From the NCBI GenBank assembly GCA_944350275.1, contig CALVOK010000019.1:20873-84872 (forward strand): a stretch of 64,000 nt of DNA. Reading direction: 5' to 3'. The stretch is from an uncultured Clostridia bacterium. Its GTDB lineage: Bacteria > Bacillota > Clostridia > Christensenellales > UBA1242. How positions within the stretch are numbered: position 1 is the stretch's first letter; each line of letters opens with the position of its first letter. Below are positions 40,285 through 48,588 of the stretch, piece after piece. The notes under the pieces were generated by a model. It had not been told where the DNA came from, searched no databases, and worked only from the letters and a program-made list of their open reading frames with translations. The translations under genes and the position numbers were made by a program.

Positions 40285-41592
40285 ATGTATAAGCCTATTG
40301 TTGCCATTATTGGTAGGTCAAATGTTGGCAAAAGTACCTTTTTTAACAAGATATGTGGCAAAAGAATAAGCATAGTTGACGATACCCCTGGAGTTACTAG
40401 GGATAGGATTTATGCTGACTGCGAATGGAGTGGGCATACATTTACTCTTGTGGATACAGGTGGCATTGACAATAACAGTGAGGATGCGTTCCAGAAAGAT
40501 ATAAGGAAACAGGCGGAGATTGCCATAAATGAGGCGGATGTAGTGGTCTTTCTTGTTGATGGCAGAGTGGGAGTTACTACAAATGATGAAGAGGTTGCTT
40601 CAATTTTGCATCGCTCAAAAACTCCTGTTGTGCTTGTTGTCAATAAACTTGACAATTTTGAAGTGGAGAAAACGTATGAATTCTATTCGCTCGGACTTGG
40701 GACACCTTATCCTCTTTCTGTTATGCAGAGCAAGGGTATAGGTGATGTGCTTGACGCAATAGTTGGGTTTTTCAAGGAAAAAACTTCTAGCGAGAGCGAA
40801 AATGTGACTAAAATTGCAATAGTTGGCAGGCCAAACGTTGGCAAAAGTTCGCTTGTAAACCGCCTCCTTGGAAAAGAGAGGGTGGTTGTAAGTGATATTG
40901 AGGGGACAACGAGAGATGCCGTGCTTGTTCCTTTTAGGTTTAACAAAAAGGACTATGCGCTTGTTGATACTGCAGGACTTAGGCGACAACGATCGGTTGA
41001 AAGGGTGTCAGTTGAGGGCTACTCAGTACTAAGAACAATGTCGGCAATAAATGAGGCGGATGTTTCTATAATTGTCCTTGACGGCTCGCAGGATATTTCT
41101 GAGCAGGATGTGCGAATTGCAGGCTATGTCGACGAGGCGGGCAAACCTAGTGTTATTGTGGTCAATAAATGGGATATAAAGACCAAAAGCAAGGACGACT
41201 TCATGAAAATGCTATCTCAAAACTTGGCATTTATGAGTTATTTCAAGGTCATATTTGTCTCTGCACTCACAGGTGCAAGCACAGGTCAGATTATGGAAAT
41301 TGTAGAGCAGGTTTATCAAAATTCCAGCAAGAGAATTACCACAGGTGTTCTGAATGACCTTCTTGCTGAGGCAATTTTAAATTATCAGCCTCCTGCACAT
41401 AATGGTAAACGTGTAAAAATAAAATATATCACTCAGGTATCTACAAATCCGCCAACCTTTGTGCTTTTTGTAAATGATACAAACTCAATAAATTTCTCGT
41501 ATAGGCGCTATCTTGAAAATCGCTTTCGTGTGCGAATTGATTTCTCTGGAACTCCTATCAAGTTTATCATAAAAGGAAAGGGGGAAGAATAA
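40285..41592 (+). CDS. der: Ribosome assembly GTPase Der (EngA)
   Basis: A 435-residue double GTPase needed for 50S maturation. G domain 1: GRSNVGKST, DTGG, NKLD. G domain 2: GRPNVGKSS, DTAGL, NKWD. C-terminal KH-like domain ends with YLENRFRVRIDFSGTPIKFIIKGK. Length is canonical. AAAGGAG Shine-Dalgarno; 1-bp overlap with plsY. The order der-plsY-spoIVA resembles the Bacillus der-gpsA-spoIVA region without gpsA. Confidence 0.98.
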   Translation: MYKPIVAIIGRSNVGKSTFFNKICGKRISIVDDTPGVTRDRIYADCEWSGHTFTLVDTGGIDNNSEDAFQKDIRKQAEIAINEADVVVFLVDGRVGVTTNDEEVASILHRSKTPVVLVVNKLDNFEVEKTYEFYSLGLGTPYPLSVMQSKGIGDVLDAIVGFFKEKTSSESENVTKIAIVGRPNVGKSSLVNRLLGKERVVVSDIEGTTRDAVLVPFRFNKKDYALVDTAGLRRQRSVERVSVEGYSVLRTMSAINEADVSIIVLDGSQDISEQDVRIAGYVDEAGKPSVIVVNKWDIKTKSKDDFMKMLSQNLAFMSYFKVIFVSALTGASTGQIMEIVEQVYQNSSKRITTGVLNDLLAEAILNYQPPAHNGKRVKIKYITQVSTNPPTFVLFVNDTNSINFSYRRYLENRFRVRIDFSGTPIKFIIKGKGEE

Positions 41593-42395
41593 TGGAAACT
41601 GTGCTATATTTTATTTTGGTCGCTTTTGTATCCTATTTTATAGGAACAATAAATTTTTCCAAGATTCTTGCTTGGTATTTTAGACATAAAGACATTACAA
41701 AAGTGGGCAGTGGTAACCCTGGCACTATGAATATGCTTCGTTCATTTGGGTTCGGTCTTGCACTTGCTACCTTTTTGGGCGAAGTGGTTAAATCTGGACT
41801 AACCTGTCTTATATTCCAACTTATCTTCCCACAGTATGATATAATCTACTTCGTCGCTGGATTCTTCGTAATAGTTGGATATATGTTCCCTGTTTGGTCT
41901 AAATTTAAGGGCGGGAAGGGTGTCGCTTGCTTTGCAGGTGTTTTTCTGTTCTCGCAACTTTGGTATGTCGCACTCGGCTGGTTTGTAGTGTGTTTTATCC
42001 TCTTTTTGTTTGTAAATTATGGCAGTGTTATATCCTTTACCTACATAGGCGGACTGTGCGTGGGTTATACAATCTATGTTTGGCTTGCCGACCTTTCTGT
42101 TAGTTGGCTGTCACAAAACACCTATGCTATAATTGTGACCGCTGTGCTGTGGTTTTTGTATGCATTAATGCTTTTTATGCATAGAGGGAACATTAAACGT
42201 CTTATAAATCACACCGAAAGTAAAATTGACTTCAAGGCGAAAATAAAATCAATGTTTTGTCATAAGAAGGGTGAGGAGATTATTGATGAGGAATATGTTG
42301 AGCACTCTCCAGAAAAAGAAATTGTAATAGATGAGGACAATCAACATAGCGAGCAAAACAACGAAGATAATAGTTCTGATAGTAAGAAACAATAA
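41592..42395 (+). CDS. plsY: Acyl-phosphate:glycerol-3-phosphate acyltransferase PlsY
   Basis: A 267-residue membrane enzyme for lysophosphatidate synthesis. Motif 1 is VGSGNPGTMNMLR (SGNxGxTN-type; the Thr-Asn order differs slightly), motif 2 KFKGGKGVACFAG. Five or six helices. Most PlsY proteins end near 200 residues; here about 60 extra hydrophilic residues follow (IIDEEYVEHSPEKEIVIDEDN), acidic and probably disordered. Coupled to der. Confidence 0.93.
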   Translation: METVLYFILVAFVSYFIGTINFSKILAWYFRHKDITKVGSGNPGTMNMLRSFGFGLALATFLGEVVKSGLTCLIFQLIFPQYDIIYFVAGFFVIVGYMFPVWSKFKGGKGVACFAGVFLFSQLWYVALGWFVVCFILFLFVNYGSVISFTYIGGLCVGYTIYVWLADLSVSWLSQNTYAIIVTAVLWFLYALMLFMHRGNIKRLINHTESKIDFKAKIKSMFCHKKGEEIIDEEYVEHSPEKEIVIDEDNQHSEQNNEDNSSDSKKQ

Positions 42396-42398
42396 AGG

Positions 42399-42422
42399 CA
42401 ACCTATTTTTAGGTTGTTTTTT
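42399..42422 (+). terminator. Terminator after plsY
   Basis: CAACCT pairs with AGGTTG around ATTTTT, followed by six T. Confidence 0.75.
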
Positions 42423-42474
42423 GTTATAAAATACATATATTTTTTACCAAACGTTCTATTTGACATTTTTCTTA

Positions 42475-42482
42475 CATACATT
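42475..42482 (+). promoter_or_regulatory. Possible sigma-E -10 box of spoIVA
   Basis: CATACATT matches the sporulation sigma-E -10 consensus CATACAnT. A weak -35-like TTCTATT lies about 14 bp upstream. spoIVA is a sigma-E gene in Bacillus, which supports the reading. Confidence 0.5.
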
Positions 42483-42507
42483 ACCTTGTATCAATGGAGG
42501 ATTAATT

Positions 42508-43983
42508 ATGGAAAAATTCCAAATTTATGATGATATAAGGTCAAGAACAAACGGAGATATTTATATAGGTGTTGTTGGACCTGTAAGAGTTGGCAAGTCC
42601 ACCTTTATTACTAACTTTATGCAAAAATTGGTCTTGCCTAATATAGCCGAAAAAAATGCTAAAGAACGTACAATTGACGAACTACCTCAATCTGCTGATG
42701 GAAAAACTATCATGACCACTCAACCTCATTTTGTTCCAAATGAGGCGGTTAAAATTAAGGTCGCAAATGCCGAAATGAAAGTGCGAATGATAGACTGCGT
42801 GGGTTATCTCGTGAGCGGAGTCATGGGACATACCGAGGATGATAAACCGAGGCTTGTTAAAACTCCTTGGTCGAAAAAGGAATTGCCTTTTGAAGAGGCG
42901 GCTGAACTTGGAACTAATAAGGTTATTAGAGAACACTCGACAATCGGTATATGTGTTACAACTGACGGAAGTATAACAGATATTCCTAGAGCAAGTTATG
43001 TCGAGGCTGAAGAGAGAGTCATAGAAGAACTTAAAGCCTGTGGAAAACCTTTTGTTGTTGTGTTAAACTGCAAAAATCCAAATAATAGTGAGGCGAAAAA
43101 ACTTACCGCCTCACTCGCTGAAAAATATCAGGTGCCTATTATCCCTCTAAATGCACAAGAGTTAAAAGATGATGACGTTGATAAGGTGGTAGAACATATT
43201 TTAATGGAATTTCCTATAACATCTTTGCAAGTACAGATGCCTGAGTGGCTTAGAGCACTCGACTATAACAGTGAAATTATTTCTGAAATTGCCAGCGAAA
43301 TGAGAAAAATTAGTTCTAATATGCTGAAACTTTCGGATGCTGAGAGAAGTCAAATTGCCTTTGCTGAATCAAACTGCTTTGACCCTATCACAGTATCGAC
43401 TATTGACGCGGGAAATGGTGTGGTTAGGTTTAATGTTATACCAAAAGAAGATTTGTTTTATCATGTTCTTTCAAATGAGTGTGGCTGTGAGATCAAAGAT
43501 GATTTCCAACTTGTGAACTATATTAAAGAACTTGCAGTTGCCAAACTTGAATATGACAAAATCAAAGACGCACTTGAAGAGGTTAAACAAACAGGGTATG
43601 GCATTGTTGAGCCTAGAAGAGAGGACCTCGAACTTGGCGAGCCTGAAATTATTAAGCAGGGCAACCGCTTTGGTGTAAAAATTAAAGCCTCCGCTCCAAG
43701 TTTGCATATAATGAGGGTGGATGTTGAAACTGAAGTTACTCCGCTTGTTGGCACTGAGGACCAAAGTCAAGACCTAGCAAAAAGTTTAGTTGACCAATTT
43801 GAAAGCGACCCTCAAGCCATTTGGGATACCAATATTTTAGGCAAAAGTTTGTATACCTTGGTTGGTGAAAATATAACTTCTAAGATAGTCACAATGCCAC
43901 TCGAGGCACAAAAGAAAATGAGAAAAACACTTTCTCGAATTGTAAATGAAGGCAAGGGCGGAGTTATCTGCATACTCTTATAG
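42508..43983 (+). CDS. spoIVA: Stage IV sporulation protein A (spore coat ATPase)
   Basis: A 491-residue SpoIVA, the ATPase that polymerises on the forespore surface and anchors the coat. The N-terminus MEKFQIYDDIRSRTNGDIYIG leads into Walker A GPVRVGKST; MIDCVGYLV and the C-terminal GGVICILL are diagnostic. The middle and C-terminal domains are complete. I start at ATG 42508 with TGGAGG upstream; an earlier frame start lies in the promoter. This gene shows that the host makes, or descends from a lineage making, endospores. Confidence 0.98.
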   Translation: MEKFQIYDDIRSRTNGDIYIGVVGPVRVGKSTFITNFMQKLVLPNIAEKNAKERTIDELPQSADGKTIMTTQPHFVPNEAVKIKVANAEMKVRMIDCVGYLVSGVMGHTEDDKPRLVKTPWSKKELPFEEAAELGTNKVIREHSTIGICVTTDGSITDIPRASYVEAEERVIEELKACGKPFVVVLNCKNPNNSEAKKLTASLAEKYQVPIIPLNAQELKDDDVDKVVEHILMEFPITSLQVQMPEWLRALDYNSEIISEIASEMRKISSNMLKLSDAERSQIAFAESNCFDPITVSTIDAGNGVVRFNVIPKEDLFYHVLSNECGCEIKDDFQLVNYIKELAVAKLEYDKIKDALEEVKQTGYGIVEPRREDLELGEPEIIKQGNRFGVKIKASAPSLHIMRVDVETEVTPLVGTEDQSQDLAKSLVDQFESDPQAIWDTNILGKSLYTLVGENITSKIVTMPLEAQKKMRKTLSRIVNEGKGGVICILL

Positions 43984-43993
43984 ACATATTCAA

Positions 43994-44056
43994 AAAACAA
44001 CCTTAAATTTTGATGCGATGATTATATGAAATCTCACTCAAATTTAAGGTTGTTTT
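43994..44056. terminator. Bidirectional terminator
   Basis: A 17-bp perfect stem (AAAACAACCTTAAATTT with its complement), with T-runs on both strands, between the convergent spoIVA and coiled-coil genes. Confidence 0.85.
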
Positions 44057-44058
44057 TT

Positions 44059-44805
44059 TTATTGATTTTCAACTTCCATATCTTCATTTGTTTTATAGTC
44101 TAAACTATATTTTTTATCGAATAGAGGGTTGTCAGGATTAAGTTGCTGGTCAAGTTCCTCAAGTTGTTCCTGTTTTTCAAGAATGACAGGGAATATCTTT
44201 TTGCAATATTCGTCGCCTTCTTTTTTGACCTCGTCTAATTGCTCTTGGAATTTTGAAAGGGTCTTTAAATTTTTAAGTTGCTCATCAATCTTCTTTAAAT
44301 CATCCAAGAACCCAACAATTTCTACATGATATGAATCCCATCTATAACCAGATGCTTTATGCTCGTCATTGCCGATTTTTCGTATGACTTCTTCTACATA
44401 TTTAGATTTTACACCAAACTCTTCTTCAATTTTTTTCATGTCTTCGACTTTATCTTTTGCCTCAGCGACTATAGGTGAAACATCAGAAATTTTCTTGTTC
44501 TCTATTTCGCCCATCATCCTTATTGCTTCAGGCAAAACTATATTTTTGAAAAACGGATGATATTTTTTGTATTCTTTATTAGACAAAATTTCATCAATGT
44601 TCTTTTCAAAAACTTCAACTGCCTTATTTGCTTCAAATACCATTGTGTCAGTTATCTCTTCTTCCTTGCAGATAGAGTCAAGTTTAGCAAATGAATCCTT
44701 AACATCTTTTATAAGAGTATAAATCTCAGGTATGTGCCATTCAGATTTGCCAAGTATTCTATCTGCATATTGTTCCATTTTCTTAATTGTTCTTTTATTG
44801 TTCAT
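44059..44805 (-). CDS. Coiled-coil protein, unknown
   Basis: A 248-residue, highly charged, almost wholly helical protein with no signal or membrane segment. Long heptad-like stretches lie at 85-130 and 165-215 (DDLKKIDEQLKNLKTLSKF). AAGGAG-type Shine-Dalgarno. It is a single gene with its own gap on each side. No family recognised. It could be structural or a sporulation-stage protein, but only its position next to spoIVA hints at this. Confidence 0.65.
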   Translation of the reverse strand: MNNKRTIKKMEQYADRILGKSEWHIPEIYTLIKDVKDSFAKLDSICKEEEITDTMVFEANKAVEVFEKNIDEILSNKEYKKYHPFFKNIVLPEAIRMMGEIENKKISDVSPIVAEAKDKVEDMKKIEEEFGVKSKYVEEVIRKIGNDEHKASGYRWDSYHVEIVGFLDDLKKIDEQLKNLKTLSKFQEQLDEVKKEGDEYCKKIFPVILEKQEQLEELDQQLNPDNPLFDKKYSLDYKTNEDMEVENQ

Positions 44806-44880
44806 ATTTCACTCCTTAGGTTTATTGTAGCATACAAGGAGAGATTTGTCAATATGTTTTTGTAAAATATAATAGTTTTT

Positions 44881-45087
44881 TTAAAAATCAACAACTCCTA
44901 GGAGATAGTCTACCGAGACATTGAAATATTTTGCCAGTGTAATAAGCATATCAAAACTGCATTCTCTTTCTCCTTTTTCCCAATAAGAAACAAGACGCAC
45001 ACTGACAAATAACTCTTTAGCAAGTCTCTTTCGAGATATGTTTTTCTCAACTCTTAATTCTCTTAATCTATCTTTAAATTTATTCAT
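44881..45087 (-). CDS. XRE-family small repressor
   Basis: A 68-residue single helix-turn-helix protein (FKDRLRELRVEKNISRKRLAKEL; SVRLVSYWEKGERECSF; YFNVSVDYLLGVVDF). It has the Cro/SinR-type DNA-binding domain only, with no dimerisation tail. I place the start at ATG 45087: -10 TAAAAT ends 7 nt upstream, and two operator-like palindromes lie beyond, so the longer frame to 45135 would run through its own operator. Divergent from the TasA-like gene at 45257, which it may control as SinR controls tasA. Confidence 0.8.
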   Translation of the reverse strand: MNKFKDRLRELRVEKNISRKRLAKELFVSVRLVSYWEKGERECSFDMLITLAKYFNVSVDYLLGVVDF

Positions 45088-45100
45088 TACAAAAATTTTA

Positions 45101-45142
45101 GAACAAAAGGTTCCAATTTGTTTGATATGGAACATTATGTTC
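45101..45142. promoter_or_regulatory. Two GAAC-N5-GTTC operators
   Basis: GAACAAAAGGTTC (45101-45113) and GAACATTATGTTC (45130-45142) share GAAC-N5-GTTC, with centres 29 bp apart. The first abuts the -10 box (45100-45095) of the XRE gene. They lie between the XRE and the TasA-like gene. Confidence 0.7.
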
Positions 45143-45256
45143 TAAATGACGAAAATTCAAAAAATATTATTAAAATATAAGGTATAAGCCTGATACTTTT
45201 GTTTAATTGCCCAAAACTCAAGTAAAAGGCATAGAAATTTTAAAAGGAGGAATATT

Positions 45257-45844
45257 ATGAGTTTAAAAATGAAGTTAATTTCAAGCATATGTGCATTTGT
45301 TTTAGTCCTTGCCCTGATGATTACAGGAATTTTTGCTGCAACAACATCTCTAACTTTCAACGGCACATTCACATTTGATGGACTTTCTTCTGTGCTTGAT
45401 GTAAACATTGCAGGTGAGGTGATAAGGAACCAAACAGAAATAGAACTTGAAGATATTTCCATTGAAAAGGGAACAACAAGCCTGACAGCACCAGAGTCTT
45501 GGCAAGACCTTGACTTAAGACCGGTGTATAAATATGATGAGGAGTCGCAGACAGGTGTTATTTGCTCAACAATAATGCTTACAATAACCAATCGAGACGA
45601 AGGAACGGCAATCAATGTCGAAGTAGAGGCTGACAATAGAGTTATTTCTGCTTCTCCATCTGTATTATGCTATGTTACTGATACAGATGATTTTGATGAC
45701 TCTGAAGAGTCTGCTGACAGTGAGTCACTTACACAGTCAATACCATCAGGAGAAAGCAAAACATATTATATTCATATTGTACAAGAACGTACTAATAGTG
45801 CGGATGATACACCGATTGATTTTTATATAAATTTCATTTTATAA
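45257..45844 (+). CDS. TasA-like secreted protein
   Basis: A 195-residue protein with the third copy of the signal motif, SLKMKLISSICAFVLVLALM then ITGIFAA. The mature part starts TTSLTFNGTFTFDG and forms a beta-rich acidic domain (SSVLDVNIAGEVIRNQ; IMLTITNRDEGTAINVEV). Likely cleaved by the SipW-type peptidase and exported as a surface or matrix protein. AAAAGGAGG Shine-Dalgarno. Single gene; terminator at 45916. Confidence 0.75.
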   Translation: MSLKMKLISSICAFVLVLALMITGIFAATTSLTFNGTFTFDGLSSVLDVNIAGEVIRNQTEIELEDISIEKGTTSLTAPESWQDLDLRPVYKYDEESQTGVICSTIMLTITNRDEGTAINVEVEADNRVISASPSVLCYVTDTDDFDDSEESADSESLTQSIPSGESKTYYIHIVQERTNSADDTPIDFYINFIL

Positions 45845-45915
45845 AGAACATAAACTCATTTCTATTTTATAATTTTCTTAATCAATTTTTAAACTTTTAA
45901 CGATTATTCAACCTT

Positions 45916-45946
45916 AAAAACGGCGAGTGGGCAACTCGTCTTTTTT
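45916..45946 (+). terminator. Terminator of the TasA-like gene at 45257
   Basis: GGCGAGT pairs with ACTCGTC (one G-T) around GGGCA, followed by six T. Confidence 0.75.
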
Positions 45947-46036
45947 AATATATCTTTTTGAAAAAATGATTTTTCTATAAAACAATTTTTTAAGTAGAGA
46001 CAAAAACTTTGTTTTGAATATAAAAATAATATTTAT

Positions 46037-46065
46037 TTGCTTTTCTATTTTAAAATTGGTATAAT
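46037..46065 (+). promoter_or_regulatory. Promoter of pcrA (leaderless layout)
   Basis: -35 TTGCTT (46037-46042), a 17-bp spacer and extended -10 TGG-TATAAT (46060-46065). The ATG at 46072 follows after six bases; there is no Shine-Dalgarno. Confidence 0.6.
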
Positions 46066-46071
46066 AGGTCT

Positions 46072-48309
46072 ATGGACTATGATATAAATTCACTAAATGA
46101 AGAACAAATTGCCCCTCTTAAACAAATTGAGGGTGCGGTTTTAGTTACGGCAGGTGCGGGTTCTGGCAAGACTAGACTTCTTACACACCGAGTTGCTTAT
46201 TTAATAAAAGAATGTGGAGTGGACCCTTACAATATTTTAGCAATTACCTTTACCAATAAGGCGGCAAACGAGATGAGAAACCGCATTTCTTCTATGGTTT
46301 ATGGTGCCGACAGGGTTTGGATATCTACATTTCACTCCATGTGCGCGAGGATTTTAAGACGAGATATAGATGTTCTTTATCCATTTACAAAAGATTTTTC
46401 TATTTATAGCGAGAGTGATAGTGACAAGGTTATAAAAGAGATTTTGACTGAGCAAAACATTGATGATGACAAAATGAAGAAAGCACTTGTGAGGCATTTG
46501 TCGAATTGGAAAAACGGAAGTCAAACGCTTGAGGACTATGTAGCCACGCACTCTGATGAATGTGACATGGATAAGATTGGCGAACTTATCAGGGCATACC
46601 AGAATAGGCTTAAGAAGAACAACGCACTTGATTTTGATGACCTTTTATGCAAAACTGTGGAGTTATTTAAAAATTTTCCAGATATTTTAAATTATTATGC
46701 AAATAGGTTTAAATATATCCTTGTTGATGAATTTCAGGACACAAATACCGTGCAGTATAATCTTGTCAAAATGCTTACTTCAATACATGGAAACCTTTTC
46801 GTAGTAGGTGATGAGGACCAATGTATATATTCATGGAGAGGTGCAAACTTTCAAAATATATTTAATTTAAAAAAAGATTTTCCTGATGTAAAAACCTTTA
46901 AACTTGAGAGAAATTACCGCTCGACTGACGAAATAATCAAAGTTGCCAACAATGTTATTAAAAATAACAGTACAAGGCTTAACAAAAATATGTGGACTGA
47001 TAAAAAGGGTGGTGAAAAACCAACTCTATACAATGCTTATGACGAACGTGACGAGGCATACTATGTAGCAAAGACCATTATAAACTTAAAGTCGCAGGGC
47101 TATGAATACAATGACATCGCTGTGCTTATGCGACTGAATGCACTTTCTCGTAGTTTTGAGGAGGCTTTTCTATCCTATAATATTCCGCATAGAATATTTG
47201 GTGGGTTTAAATTCTATGAGAGAGTGGAGATAAAGAATGTTATTGGATATCTTAGACTTTTTACCAATCCTAAAGATGATATCTCTTTTTCAAGAATTAT
47301 CAACTTCCCAAAACGCAAAATAGGTGAGGGAACACTTGCAAAACTGCAAAATCTTGACCAAGAAAAGTCACTTCTTGAGAATGCCCTTTCTGATAAATTA
47401 TTGCTTGACCCTACTCTTTATAAAAAGTTTGCAAGTTTTATTGAGGAGTATAAAAAGGCAAGAGCAGTGCCAATGCGTCCGCTTTCAAAGTTTGTGGAGA
47501 GTCTCTTAAATGCCTTTCATATAAGGGAGGCATACAATATCAAAGAGGAAGAGGACTTTAATAGACTTATGAATATTGACCAGTTTATCTCATCCGTTAG
47601 AGAGTTTGAAAGTCTTAATCCTGATGCGAGTTTAGGAGACTTTCTTGAGAGTATAACCTTAAGTTCAGATACTGATGATATAGGCAGTGGTGGCGCGGTA
47701 ACAATTGCGACCGTTCATGCTGTAAAAGGACTTGAATTTAAAGTTGTCTTTGTTATCGGACTCGAAGAGGGTATCTTCCCAATTTCGAGAGCGCTTAATA
47801 ATAGTTACGAACTTGAAGAGGAGAGACGTCTTATGTATGTTGCCTTGACTAGAGCGGAGGAGAGACTCTATCTATCTCATGCATCAAAACGTTATCTTTA
47901 TAGAGAAAGTCAATATCAAACTCCAAGTAGGTTTTGTCGAGAACTTGGTCTATTATCACTTGAGAGAACAAACACAAGTCAAATGCAAGATAGACAATAT
48001 GACAGAGGGTTTGTAAACAGATATAGAACAGGTGAGCCGAATTATAGTAAAGAAAAAACATATGATGTTGACCGCTTCAATAAAAGTCAAACATTCTTTG
48101 ATAAGTCAAAAATTTTAACAAAACAAGAAGAGAAACCAAAAAAAGATGTTTCAGTTTACAGGGTTGGACAAAAGGTTCGACATCCAAAATATGAGGAGGG
48201 TGAAATTGTCTATATCTCTGATGACGGACTTGTTGCTGACATAATATTTGAGAATTTTGGTAAAAAGAGTTTAATGCTAGAACTTGCTCCTCTTGAAATA
48301 ATAAAATAA
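46072..48309 (+). CDS. pcrA: ATP-dependent DNA helicase PcrA/UvrD
   Basis: A 745-residue SF1A helicase for repair and plasmid replication. Motif I GAGSGKTRLL, motif II VDEFQDTN, motif III GDEDQCIYSWRGA, motif IV region ERNYRSTDEI, motif V VHAVKGLEFKVVF, motif VI YVALTRAEERL. The C-terminal 50 residues hold the Tudor-like domain (YRVGQKVRHPKYEEGEIVYI) that contacts RNA polymerase. Length is canonical. It precedes ligA, as in Bacillus (pcrA-ligA), but with a 279-bp AT-rich gap. Confidence 0.97.
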   Translation: MDYDINSLNEEQIAPLKQIEGAVLVTAGAGSGKTRLLTHRVAYLIKECGVDPYNILAITFTNKAANEMRNRISSMVYGADRVWISTFHSMCARILRRDIDVLYPFTKDFSIYSESDSDKVIKEILTEQNIDDDKMKKALVRHLSNWKNGSQTLEDYVATHSDECDMDKIGELIRAYQNRLKKNNALDFDDLLCKTVELFKNFPDILNYYANRFKYILVDEFQDTNTVQYNLVKMLTSIHGNLFVVGDEDQCIYSWRGANFQNIFNLKKDFPDVKTFKLERNYRSTDEIIKVANNVIKNNSTRLNKNMWTDKKGGEKPTLYNAYDERDEAYYVAKTIINLKSQGYEYNDIAVLMRLNALSRSFEEAFLSYNIPHRIFGGFKFYERVEIKNVIGYLRLFTNPKDDISFSRIINFPKRKIGEGTLAKLQNLDQEKSLLENALSDKLLLDPTLYKKFASFIEEYKKARAVPMRPLSKFVESLLNAFHIREAYNIKEEEDFNRLMNIDQFISSVREFESLNPDASLGDFLESITLSSDTDDIGSGGAVTIATVHAVKGLEFKVVFVIGLEEGIFPISRALNNSYELEEERRLMYVALTRAEERLYLSHASKRYLYRESQYQTPSRFCRELGLLSLERTNTSQMQDRQYDRGFVNRYRTGEPNYSKEKTYDVDRFNKSQTFFDKSKILTKQEEKPKKDVSVYRVGQKVRHPKYEEGEIVYISDDGLVADIIFENFGKKSLMLELAPLEIIK

Positions 48310-48588
48310 AAAATATTTATAAAAATAGTAAAAAATTCAAAAATAATAAAATATTTTGAAATAATTAAATAAAAATAAGCAAAAAAACAACTTATTTAAT
48401 AAAAAAATGTGAAAATTAAACAAAAAAATATTATTTTTTAATTATTATCTATAAAAATATAAAGTAAATTGTGATTATTTTAAATTTATAAAAAATAAAG
48501 AAATTAAGAATTAATATTGTTAAAAAATGTAAAAATAAATTAAAAAATTAATAATTTTTTAAAAAAAATAGTAAAAATAGGTGAAAAA
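48310..48588. other. Very AT-rich gap between pcrA and ligA
   Basis: 279 bp, nearly all A and T, with no hairpin, gene or clear promoter that I can fix. Confidence 0.6.

Noticed and set aside
45101-45142. LexA (SOS) boxes
   Set aside because: The Gram-positive LexA box has a four-base gap between GAAC and GTTC; both sites here have five, and they sit beside an XRE gene.
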